From Bacillota bacterium (GTDB taxonomy: Bacteria; Bacillota; Clostridia; Christensenellales; Aristaeellaceae): DNA of 64,000 nucleotides. The stretch's first letter is position 1. Every line of letters begins with the position of its first letter. The stretch covers positions 1 through 64,000 of the forward strand of contig JAEZIN010000007.1 in the NCBI GenBank assembly GCA_023436585.1. Direction: 5' to 3'. Shown here piece by piece: positions 17,660 through 24,838 of the stretch. Both the position numbers and the translations under genes were made by a program. The notes under the pieces are model-generated. The model did not search any database. It worked only from the letters and a program-made list of their open reading frames with translations, and was not told the origin of the DNA.

Positions 17660-17850
17660 TATCAACAAAGTGGCTATGCCACTTTGTTGAGCTTTTCCCT
17701 CGCTGCACTGCAAAATGGCTATGCCATTTTGCGGCCGTTTGCTCGGGCAAGGAAGGAATTTCTACGAAATTCCCGCGTAAACCACCGCACATGTCGCTGG
17801 TTTACGATCTAGAATCGAAGGGCTTCGGCCCTCCGATGCCTCCCGGGGCT
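17660..17850. repeat. Cluster of short perfect palindromes
   Basis: This gene-free stretch carries a run of stem-loops: CAACAAAGTGGC with its complement, GCAAAATGGC with GCCATTTTGC, GGAATTT with AAATTCC, and GTAAACC with GGTTTAC (17777-17805). The last one, with core ACCGCACATGTCGCT, recurs in inverted form at 28546-28576. No protein-coding potential is evident. Confidence 0.6.
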
Positions 17851-17970
17851 TTTTGATGGTCTGGGGCGGGCTTCCTTGGAAAAGGGAGCCCGTCTTTACT
17901 TTATTGAGCACACGATTTCCTTGTGTGTATGTGCATCGTCTTTTAGATGGGAATTCCAAAGGGGTTACCC

Positions 17971-18200
17971 CATCTGGCTCAATAGTCGCCGCTGTTCGCT
18001 GCCGTTCCACGGCTCCTTTTCGCCAGCCTCCTCCACCTCGCTTCACCCCTCCATCTGGCTCAATAGTCGCACTGCTCACTGCCGTTCGCATTACTCCTTT
18101 TCGCCAGCCTCCTCCACCCCTCCCATATCCGCCACAGGCGGGGTCGGGGTTACGGAGCCTTTGGCAGGAGTCCAGAGGACAGAGTCCTCTGGCGCAGGTG
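17971..18200 (+). repeat. Dispersed repeat family A, double copy at the spo0A 3' end
   Basis: Two tandem copies begin CCATCTGGCTCAATAGTCGC and continue through GCCAGCCTCCTCC to GCCACAGGCGG, then CGGAGCCTTTGGCAGG and a CCAGAGGAC/GTCCTCTGG hairpin. The proximal part overlaps the last codons of the spo0A-like gene and supplies its TAA stop. Related copies lie at 27939-28205, 28341-28448, 46325-46479 and 62352-62472. Confidence 0.8.
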
Positions 18201-18908
18201 CTGCGCGGCCATGGCCAAAAATTCCCGGTTGGTTGGTTTGCCCCGGTCTGGGTCAATGGACAGGCCGAACAGCCTTTCCAGCGCGGCCATGTCGCCGCGG
18301 CTCCAGGTGGCCTCGATGGCGTGGCGGATGCAGCGCTCCACCGCGGCGGGCGTGGTGGAAAACTGCGCGGCGGCGGCCGGGTACAGTTTCAGGGTCAGCG
18401 CGTCCAGCAGGCGGGGCGAGGGGATCAAAAGATCCAGCAGGCAGGCAAGGTACAATCTGCCTTTCAAATGAACCGGCATTTGAAGCTCCTGAAAAAGCGC
18501 CTGGATGCGTTCATGCCGTGCGGGGGCGCAAAGGGATGCCAGCGCTCCCTGAGGCATGTCCTCGATCAGGCGTATCGCCGATTGCAGCGAAGCAAAATCG
18601 CAGGCGGAGGAGAGGCATTCATCAATGGCATCCACCGCCGCCGTGTCAGGAACAGGCGAGGAGAGATAGACCACTCTTGGCGGGCAGGGCAAGCATGCCT
18701 CCTTGAGGGCTTTCAATACGGCCGGACCATCCTTAAGCGGCAGGACATGATCCAGCACAAGCACATCCGGCATGGTATCCTCTATCTCCATAAGAGCGCT
18801 CCGCCCGTCTCCCGAACAGGAAACGGCGCAGTCGCTCCGCTCGCTTTCCAGAAACAGCCGGAACTCTTCCCTCCGCGCGCCTTCCCGCATGGCCAGCAGC
18901 ACCCGCAT
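18150..18908 (-). CDS. spo0A: Spo0A-type sporulation regulator with degenerate receiver domain
   Basis: The C-terminal half is a well-kept Spo0A DNA-binding domain: VHLKGRLYLACLL, TTPAAVERCIRHAIEATWSRG and KPTNREFLAMAAQHLR. The N-terminal half folds like a receiver and keeps the phosphoacceptor Asp (D53 in VLVLDHVLP). However, the acidic pair that binds magnesium is replaced by Met-Arg (VLLAMREGA), the conserved Thr is Ser (YLSS), and the conserved Lys is missing (SSACDFASL). The gene directly follows spoIVB, as in Bacillus and Clostridium, so it is probably the orthologue. It starts after GGGAGGGGA; the last residues are encoded by a dispersed repeat. Confidence 0.88.
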   Translation of the reverse strand: MRVLLAMREGARREEFRLFLESERSDCAVSCSGDGRSALMEIEDTMPDVLVLDHVLPLKDGPAVLKALKEACLPCPPRVVYLSSPVPDTAAVDAIDECLSSACDFASLQSAIRLIEDMPQGALASLCAPARHERIQALFQELQMPVHLKGRLYLACLLDLLIPSPRLLDALTLKLYPAAAAQFSTTPAAVERCIRHAIEATWSRGDMAALERLFGLSIDPDRGKPTNREFLAMAAQHLRQRTLSSGLLPKAP

Positions 18909-19011
18909 AAAAAGTCCCCTCCCGAACGATTCTTTCGCCGGGAAGGGGATATTTTCCTGCCGGGGCAATGACTCAAGAGGTACAACAAGCAAATGGCGAT
19001 GCCGCTAGAAA

Positions 19012-20307
19012 TTACAGTCCCTCTTCCTGCTTGAGCATCCACTCGATATACAGGCCGTAGCCCTGGGTGGGATCGTTGACATAGACATGGGTTACAGCCC
19101 CGATGATGTGCCCGTTTTGTATGATGGGGCTTCCGCTCATACCCTGGACGATGCCGCCTGTCTTGTCCAGCAGTTCAGGGTCGGTAACCTTGATGACCAT
19201 GGATTTGGGGGCAGGAGCCGCCTGACGGTTGGCTTGCACGATTTCCACCTTGTACTCCTTCAGGCCGCCGCCGTCTACGGAGGAGAGGATGGAGGCGGGA
19301 CCCGTGCGGACCGTGCCCATCAGACCGATGGGCAGGCCGTTGGGATACAGCTTGTTTGCCGGGGCTTTGTCCATTTTGCCGTAGATGCCGTAGTTGGTGT
19401 TTTTCAGAATATTGCCCAGCATGTTGTTCTCCCGGAGGAAAGAGCCCTTCAATTCGCCCGGCGCGCCTTTTTTGCCCTTTTGCACATCCACCACGTCTGC
19501 GTGCATCACCTGGCCCTGGCGCACGGAAAGAGGCTGGCCCGTGTCCGCGTCGGTAATGGCGTGGCCAAGCGCGCCGTACGCACCGCTTTTGGGGTCGAAA
19601 AACGACAATGTACCAACGCCGGCGGTGCTGTCGCGGACCCAGATGCCCAAACGGTAGCTTCCGCTGGCCTGGTCACGCTTGGGGGTCAGGGATACCTCCA
19701 TGGGCCGGTTGTCCCGCAGCATTTGAAGCTGGAGGGGTTTACCTCCGCTTTGGGCAACCAGCTGGCTTAGGTGTGTGGAGCTTTCAATGGGCTGCCCGCC
19801 CAATTGCACCAGGACATCGCCCGGCCGTATGCCTGCCAGGCGCGCCGGGCTGGCACCGCCCTCGCCCCCCAGGTCGCTGGTGCCAACCACCAATACACCC
19901 TGTGTCTGCAGCGCTACGCCCACCGCCTCGCCGCCGGGAATGAGGATGCGCTCGGGCTCAACGGAAACCTCTACCTTTTTAATGGGCAGAATACCCAATA
20001 GGTCCAGGGAAAGAACGGCATTGCCCGTCTGATTCCCGGTCAGCTGGACGTTGCTTGCCGCCCGGCCGTTCAGTGTCTCATCTGTAGAGGAGAGAACGGA
20101 GATATCCCCCTGTTCCACGCGGATGGAAAATGGCAGCCCCATCGACAATATCTGCCGGTGGCCCGCGGTAACGTAAATGTGGTCGGGCAATTGCATCAGA
20201 GCTTGTGCTTGCGGGGAAAAATACCCGATGACAAGAAACAGGGAAAGCAAAATGCCAATTACGTGCCGCACCCGGGAATGCTTTTGCCTAAAACGATACG
20301 TGCGCAT
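19012..20307 (-). CDS. spoIVB: SpoIVB peptidase (S55)
   Basis: SpoIVB is the forespore-secreted serine protease that triggers pro-SigK processing by cleaving SpoIVFA. The 431-residue protein has an N-terminal membrane/signal segment, a PDZ domain (ARLAGIRPGDVLVQLGGQPI) and the S55 catalytic parts: His in GALGHAITD and Ser in GMSGSPIIQNG. It is followed after about 100 bases by spo0A. A SigG-like promoter is visible upstream. A BofC-like protein, a family known to restrain SpoIVB, is encoded about 15 kb away. Confidence 0.96.
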   Translation of the reverse strand: MRTYRFRQKHSRVRHVIGILLSLFLVIGYFSPQAQALMQLPDHIYVTAGHRQILSMGLPFSIRVEQGDISVLSSTDETLNGRAASNVQLTGNQTGNAVLSLDLLGILPIKKVEVSVEPERILIPGGEAVGVALQTQGVLVVGTSDLGGEGGASPARLAGIRPGDVLVQLGGQPIESSTHLSQLVAQSGGKPLQLQMLRDNRPMEVSLTPKRDQASGSYRLGIWVRDSTAGVGTLSFFDPKSGAYGALGHAITDADTGQPLSVRQGQVMHADVVDVQKGKKGAPGELKGSFLRENNMLGNILKNTNYGIYGKMDKAPANKLYPNGLPIGLMGTVRTGPASILSSVDGGGLKEYKVEIVQANRQAAPAPKSMVIKVTDPELLDKTGGIVQGMSGSPIIQNGHIIGAVTHVYVNDPTQGYGLYIEWMLKQEEGL

Positions 20308-20338
20308 GATGACGCCCCTTCTTTGCGTTGTTCAGCCA

Positions 20339-20368
20339 TAACATGGGCCCGGGGCGGTCAAAATATGC
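20339..20368 (-). promoter_or_regulatory. SigG-like forespore promoter of spoIVB
   Basis: On the minus strand GCATA (20364-20368) and CATGTTA (20339-20345) are separated by 18 bases, close to the SigG consensus. It lies 32 bases before the spoIVB start. In Bacillus subtilis spoIVB is a SigG gene. Confidence 0.6.
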
Positions 20369-20401
20369 TGGGAAGGACAGACAAGGCGCATCCTTCATGC
20401 C

Positions 20402-20430
20402 TTTACAAAACATGTCCCTTCCTGTAAAAT
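20402..20430 (+). promoter_or_regulatory. SigA promoter of the ROK kinase operon
   Basis: TTTACA (20402-20407) and TAAAAT (20425-20430) with 17-base spacing, 38 bases before the start codon. Confidence 0.65.
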
Positions 20431-20467
20431 GGCAGAAGAATTTTAAAGATTGTGGGGAATTAAGAGC

Positions 20468-21358
20468 ATGTTGTTGGGCGCTTTGGAGGCCGGCGGTACC
20501 AAGATGGTTTTGGCCGTGGGGGATGGCTCGGGCCATATTGCGGACAAGGTCAGCATTCCCACCACCGACCCGGAAGAAACCATGGCCGGCATATTGGCTT
20601 ATTTCCAAAAATTTGAAATATCGGCCTTGGGCGTCGGCTGCTTTGGCCCGCTGGACCTGAAAACGTCTTCTCCTACATTCGGATACATCACGTCTACGCC
20701 CAAACTGAAGTGGAAGAACTTTCCGCTGGTCAGGACGCTGGCAGACGGCCTTCACGTGCCTGTGGCGCTGGATACCGACGTAAACGGCGCGGCGCTGGCG
20801 GAAAGCACCCTGGGCGCCGCGCGGGGATTAAACAGCTGCCTGTATGTGACGGTAGGGACAGGCATCGGCGGCGGGCTGGTGGTGGAAGGAAACCTTGTCC
20901 ACGGACTTTTGCATCCCGAATTCGGGCATATGCTGCTGCGTCCCCTGAAGGACGATCCTTCGCCGGACGGCTTCTGCCCGTACCACGGAGGCTGCCTGGA
21001 GGGCTTGGCCTGCGGCCCGGCCATAGAAAAGCGCTGGGGCATCTCCGCCAAGGAAATGAAGCCCGATCATCCCGCCTGGGCGCTGGAGGCCGGGTATCTG
21101 GCCCAGATGTGCGTAAACGCCATCGTCTCCTTTTCGCCTGAAAAGATCATACTGGGCGGCGGCGTGATGCAGCAGCCCCATTTGTTCCCCATGATCCGCA
21201 GGGAAACGCTGCGCCTGCTGGGCGGATACGTGCAGCATACCCAGATTTTGAACGGCATGGAGGATTATATCGTTCCGCCTGGCCTTGATACGCAAAGCGG
21301 TATCCAGGGCGCGTTCCTGCTGGCAAAACGGGCGCTTGCAGCCGGGGGGAACATATGA
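20468..21358 (+). CDS. ROK-family sugar kinase (fructokinase-like)
   Basis: The 296-residue protein has the N-terminal phosphate loop GALEAGGTKMVLAVGDG, the nucleotide-binding VTVGTGIGGGLVVEG, and the ROK zinc motif in a fructokinase-like form (CPYHGGCLEGLACGPA), preceded by HPEFGHM. This pattern resembles fructokinase/mannokinase members (GmuE, ScrK) more than glucokinase. It starts at an ATG after TGGGGA. Its stop overlaps the DUF3842 gene by four bases. Confidence 0.9.
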   Translation: MLLGALEAGGTKMVLAVGDGSGHIADKVSIPTTDPEETMAGILAYFQKFEISALGVGCFGPLDLKTSSPTFGYITSTPKLKWKNFPLVRTLADGLHVPVALDTDVNGAALAESTLGAARGLNSCLYVTVGTGIGGGLVVEGNLVHGLLHPEFGHMLLRPLKDDPSPDGFCPYHGGCLEGLACGPAIEKRWGISAKEMKPDHPAWALEAGYLAQMCVNAIVSFSPEKIILGGGVMQQPHLFPMIRRETLRLLGGYVQHTQILNGMEDYIVPPGLDTQSGIQGAFLLAKRALAAGGNI

Positions 21359-21768
21359 ACATCCTGGTGATGGACGGCCAGGGCGGCGGCATGGGCCGGG
21401 CGCTGGTGGAATGCCTGCGCCAGGCGCTGCCAGATGCGGACATCACCGCCGTAGGCACCAATGCTGCGGCTACCGCCGCCATGCTCAGGGCCGGCGCCAG
21501 CCAGGCCGCCACCGGCGAAAACGCGGCGGTCTACAACATGAAATACGCCGATGTGATCCTGGGACCTATCGGTATCCTGGTGGCCAACGGGCTGTTGGGG
21601 GAGGTTACGCCCCGGATGGCTTCTGCCCTGGGGGAATGCGAGGCGTTGAAAATACTGATTCCAGTGCACAAATGCCACGTGGAAATCGCGGGGCTGCAGG
21701 ATCAGCCCATCACCCAGTTCATCGCTTCGGCAGTGGAAAAGGTGCAAAAGCTTGAAAAGAGGGTATAG
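21355..21768 (+). CDS. DUF3842 family protein
   Basis: The 137-residue protein has a nucleotide-binding-like start (ILVMDGQGGGMGRALVE) and the conserved segments GTNAAATAAMLRAGA, ATGENAAVYN and ILGPIGILVANGLLGE. These match a Clostridia family of unknown function with a Rossmann-like fold. It is translationally coupled to the ROK kinase by an ATGA overlap, so the two products may act in the same pathway. Confidence 0.9.
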   Translation: MNILVMDGQGGGMGRALVECLRQALPDADITAVGTNAAATAAMLRAGASQAATGENAAVYNMKYADVILGPIGILVANGLLGEVTPRMASALGECEALKILIPVHKCHVEIAGLQDQPITQFIASAVEKVQKLEKRV

Positions 21769-21810
21769 ATTCATTATGTAAGTATTCATTGGAGCGGGGA
21801 AGGTGGAAGC

Positions 21811-22266
21811 ATGCACAGCGATGCCGGTACAGCTATGGAGTATTTATCGCAATTGCCGCCTGACAGGCGGGAGATCATGGAGAAGCTGAGGGCAAAAGTG
21901 CTTGAAAACCTTCCCGGTGGGCTGGAGGAAAGGATGCTCTATGGCATGGTCTGCTATGTGATCCCCCACAGCCTGTATCCCAAAGGATATCATGTAGACC
22001 CCAAACTCCCGCTGACCATGATGGCCATTGCTTCCCAGAAAAACCATATTGCGCTGTATCATATGGGGATTTATACCTTTCCGGATGTGTATGGCTGGTT
22101 TATGGAATCCTATGAAAAGGCGGCCGGCAAAAAGCCGGATATCGGCAAAAGCTGCATCCGCATAAGGCCGGCGGCAAAAATTCCTTTTGACCTGCTTGGT
22201 CAATTGTGCGGCAAGGTCACCGTGGAAGAGTATCTGCGCGTATATGAACAGGAAAGAGCGAAATGA
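21811..22266 (+). CDS. DUF1801 domain protein
   Basis: The 151-residue protein shows the DUF1801/YdhG pattern: MEYLSQLPPDRREIMEKLR, then GGLEERMLYGMVCYVIP, ASQKNHIALYHMG, and KSCIRIRPAAKIPFDLLG. The biochemical function of the family is unknown. A GGAAGG site precedes the ATG. It is coupled to the DUF1905 gene by a four-base overlap. Confidence 0.88.
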   Translation: MHSDAGTAMEYLSQLPPDRREIMEKLRAKVLENLPGGLEERMLYGMVCYVIPHSLYPKGYHVDPKLPLTMMAIASQKNHIALYHMGIYTFPDVYGWFMESYEKAAGKKPDIGKSCIRIRPAAKIPFDLLGQLCGKVTVEEYLRVYEQERAK

Positions 22267-22553
22267 CCGGGATGGGGGCCAGCAGGTTGGAGAAGGAATT
22301 TGCCTTTGACGCCGAACTGAAGAAGGTGCCCGACATCGACGGGGCATACATAGAGATACCGTTTGACGTGAAGGAAGTGTTCGGGAAAGGACGCGTACCC
22401 GTCCATGCCACCTTCAACGGCGAGCCTTACGATGGCAGTCTGGTGCGCATGGGCACGCCGTGCCATATCCTGGGAGTCCGAAAGGAGATTCGCCAGAAGA
22501 TTGGCAAGCAGCCGGGAGATGTGGTGCATGTGACGATCCGGGAGAGGATATAA
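22263..22553 (+). CDS. DUF1905 domain protein
   Basis: The 96-residue protein carries a full DUF1905 beta-barrel-like pattern: FDAELKKVPDIDGAYIEIPF, GRVPVHATFNGEPYDGSLV, and KQPGDVVHVTIRE. DUF1905 and DUF1801 modules are often neighbours or fused in other bacteria, which agrees with the ATGA coupling here. Function unknown. Confidence 0.9.
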   Translation: MTGMGASRLEKEFAFDAELKKVPDIDGAYIEIPFDVKEVFGKGRVPVHATFNGEPYDGSLVRMGTPCHILGVRKEIRQKIGKQPGDVVHVTIRERI

Positions 22554-22632
22554 GGGATGCGCCTGTTCCTTCCTGAACGATCAGCGCATCGGACTCTTTA
22601 CTAATAGTGATCTAAGCTTTTTTTTGAAATAT

Positions 22633-22664
22633 GCGAGGGTAGCTATGTCTACCCTTGCTTTTTT
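22633..22664 (+). terminator. Rho-independent terminator downstream of the ROK operon
   Basis: GCGAGGGTAG pairs with CTACCCTTGC around CTATGT, followed by six Ts. Confidence 0.85.
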
Positions 22665-22755
22665 ATTGCCTTGCCCATGCCGGACAGGAAGGCACATGGA
22701 TGCCCATACAGGATAACCATGTTCACTGCTGAAAGTACAATACTTCCCCAAAGGA

Positions 22756-22786
22756 CAACCCCTGTGGATGTGATCCACAGGGGTTG
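22756..22786. terminator. Perfect 13-bp hairpin between convergent genes
   Basis: CAACCCCTGTGGA pairs perfectly with TCCACAGGGGTTG across TGTGA. It has no T-tract on either side and lies between the ROK operon terminator and the end of the CAP gene. The rest of this 390-base gap holds only a weak 37-codon frame. Confidence 0.5.
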
Positions 22787-22942
22787 CGGGTTCGGCTAAG
22801 CTTTTGGCTTTGCCTTATGAAACGCCAGAAATGACCAGGAAACGCCGTGTTTCTCTGTTGGGGCAGGTCAGGTTGATACCCTTGCCGATGGCATCTTCCG
22901 GATCTGAGTTGATACTTTCCTCAGCCATCCCGGCACCAGCTC

Positions 22943-23623
22943 TCACAAGCCGGGGTTTTTCCCGAGTGTTACGCTGGCGGGAGGCGCGCTCAAAGCGGCC
23001 TGAAGATCGACGGACTGAGAAAGCTTGTCCAGAGCCCCTGTCTGGGTGCCTGTGGATCTGCCTGTCTTCTGGGTTTTCCCGGAAGAGGCAGGAGCAGAGG
23101 CCGTCTTTTCACCGGAGGTCTCACTGGGAGCGCCGGCGGTGTTCTTGGTGGTTGTCTTTTTCGTGGTTTTCACGTCATTGGCGAATACCTGCACCCAGTA
23201 GGTGACGCCGTCGATGACGACGGAGGCAACGCCCATTTTGGTGAACTTCTTGTTCAGAATGTTATCACGGTGGCCTTCGGAATCCATCCAGTCGTCCACG
23301 ACTTTGTCGGCAGAGTACTGTCCCTTGGCCAGGTTTTCACCACGGTAGGAGGCAGATACGCCAGCTTCGGAGAAAGCGGTCTTCCATTCCTCGCCGTTGG
23401 GGCGGGTATGGCTCCATTTTTCGACGATTTCGGCGGCGCGCAGCTCAGCAACACGGTTGAGGTCATCGTTGAGTTTAACGGTTTTCAAACCGGCGGCCTT
23501 GCGCTCTTTGTTGACCAGGTCAAGGACATCGGAGGATTTGTCGGCCAAAGCACCTGCGAAGGTGGTAAAAAGAACAACCAAAACAAGGATCAGTGCGGCC
23601 AATGCTTTTGCGGAACGGAACAT
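22943..23623 (-). CDS. Secreted CAP (SCP/PR-1) domain protein
   Basis: After a signal peptide (cleavage near ALA, residue 27) comes a complete CAP domain: VLDLVNKERKAAGLKTVKLN, the His of EKWSHTRPNG, GENLAKGQ, and SEGHRDNILNKKFTKMGVAS, ending at YWVQVFAND. The final 75 residues are Thr/Ser/Lys-rich and unstructured. Firmicute CAP proteins are extracellular and often sporulation- or wall-related, but enzymatic function is unclear. A GGGAGA site precedes the ATG. The upstream region is filled by an 80-bp tandem repeat. Confidence 0.93.
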   Translation of the reverse strand: MFRSAKALAALILVLVVLFTTFAGALADKSSDVLDLVNKERKAAGLKTVKLNDDLNRVAELRAAEIVEKWSHTRPNGEEWKTAFSEAGVSASYRGENLAKGQYSADKVVDDWMDSEGHRDNILNKKFTKMGVASVVIDGVTYWVQVFANDVKTTKKTTTKNTAGAPSETSGEKTASAPASSGKTQKTGRSTGTQTGALDKLSQSVDLQAALSAPPASVTLGKNPGL

Positions 23624-23634
23624 GAAAATTCTCC

Positions 23635-23960
23635 CTTCGGAAACTGGCTGTCATGCGGCCTGCGCCGTTTAGACCCTTTAGCTTTGCGTCACGGGCTTTC
23701 GCCCGTTTTGCCTTTTTCGGAAACTGGCTGCCATGCGGCATATGCCGTTTAGGCCCTGTAGCTTTGCGTCACGGGCTTTCGTCCGTTTTGCCTTTGGTAC
23801 GGCAGCTGGCGATCATGCGGCTTGCGCCGTTTAGACCCTGTAGCTTTGCGTCGCGGGCTTTCGCCCGTTTTGCCCTTTGCGGGAACTGGCTACCATGCGG
23901 CTTTCGCCGTTTAGGCCCTGTAGCTTTGCGTCACGGGCTTTCGCCCGTTTTGCCTTTGGG
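23635..23960. repeat. Four tandem copies of an about 80-bp repeat (family C)
   Basis: Each unit starts near GAAACTGGCTGTCATGCGGC, passes through GCCGTTTAGACCCTGTAGC and TTTGCGTCACGGGC, and ends with the hairpin CGGGC-TTTC-GCCCG plus TTTTGCC. Units differ by scattered substitutions and abut without spacers. They sit immediately upstream of the CAP protein gene, where its promoter and leader should be. Each hairpin with its T-run resembles a short terminator on the plus strand. Confidence 0.85.
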
Positions 23961-24253
23961 AGGAATGAAATTCCCCAAAATTGGACCGGCAAGTTTGATA
24001 TGCGCGGCGATTCAGGCTTCTTTCGGCGATCCCCCCTTCGTTTAGAGAATAGTCGTTTGGAATGGGACAAACTTCCAATTCTGTTCCGACACTTCCCCAC
24101 TACATATTAGTGCATTCCTGGAAAAAAGTCAATATTGTCTCTCTAATTATGACAAAAGATAGACATTTTTGCCTGGTTCTGCACTCGTTTGAATTATGGA
24201 CAAAAAATATACCGGTGAAAAGATGTTTCCTCCTTCCACCGGCACAGCCTGAA

Positions 24254-24287
24254 TATAAAACACCATCCCGCGAAGCGCAGGATGGTA
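24254..24287 (-). terminator. Terminator of the GNAT gene
   Basis: On the minus strand ACCATCCTGCG pairs with CGCGGGATGGT and is followed by TTTTATATT. Between this and the tandem repeats (23961-24253) I see no gene. Confidence 0.7.
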
Positions 24288-24323
24288 TGTAAAGGTATCA
24301 GCAAAAAAATCAGAATCCGATGC

Positions 24324-24836
24324 TTATATGTCGTCCGGCGGGCATTCCTTCAGGCAGCAGACATACCTGGTGAAAGGAAGCGTCGTGCCGCCTACCGCCT
24401 TGTCCCGGGTACCGCCCACGGGCTTGAAGCCAAACTGCTGGTAATGGAAGCGGGCCCGCAGGTTATCGCGCAGAACCCATACCTCCACATAGCTGGCGTC
24501 CATGGCTGTCATTTCCTTCAGGATGGCATCCACCAACACCTGAAGATCCTGCAGGGAAACGCCGGGCAACCACTGCAGGTCCAGTATTTCGCCGGAGGCC
24601 GGCGAAGGCAGGCGGTATGCCGAAAAGGCCATCAATGCATCGTCCAGATACAATAGGGAGACCCTCACCGATGGATCGGAGAGCCATTGCCGGAATGCAG
24701 CTTCAAACTCATGATCGTCCTGAAGATCGCACAGGACGTCAAAGCCCTTGTATACCTGCTGGCAATAATCCCGGCGAAGCTTCAACAATTCGTTAAAATC
24801 CTCCGGCTGCGCCGGACGAATCACACGTACTGCCAT
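24324..24836 (-). CDS. GNAT-family N-acetyltransferase
   Basis: The 170-residue protein starts IRPAQPEDFNELLKLRRDYC, has the central strand-turn LQWLPGVSLQDLQVLVDAIL, and the C-terminal acetyl-CoA fold piece VLRDNLRARFHYQQFGFKPV. This identifies a GNAT fold, but the acyl-CoA pyrophosphate loop is poorly conserved and the substrate cannot be inferred. It lies immediately downstream of the PRPP synthetase gene, two bases apart, and is likely in one transcript with it. Confidence 0.8.
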   Translation of the reverse strand: MAVRVIRPAQPEDFNELLKLRRDYCQQVYKGFDVLCDLQDDHEFEAAFRQWLSDPSVRVSLLYLDDALMAFSAYRLPSPASGEILDLQWLPGVSLQDLQVLVDAILKEMTAMDASYVEVWVLRDNLRARFHYQQFGFKPVGGTRDKAVGGTTLPFTRYVCCLKECPPDDI

Positions 24837-24838
24837 AA

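Noticed and set aside
22815..22928. 37-codon minus-strand frame downstream of the CAP gene
   Set aside because: Weak ribosome site, no known family and no conservation evidence; not enough to call a gene.
23635..23960. Possible CRISPR array
   Set aside because: The 80-bp units are contiguous tandem copies with no unique spacers, and no cas genes are seen.
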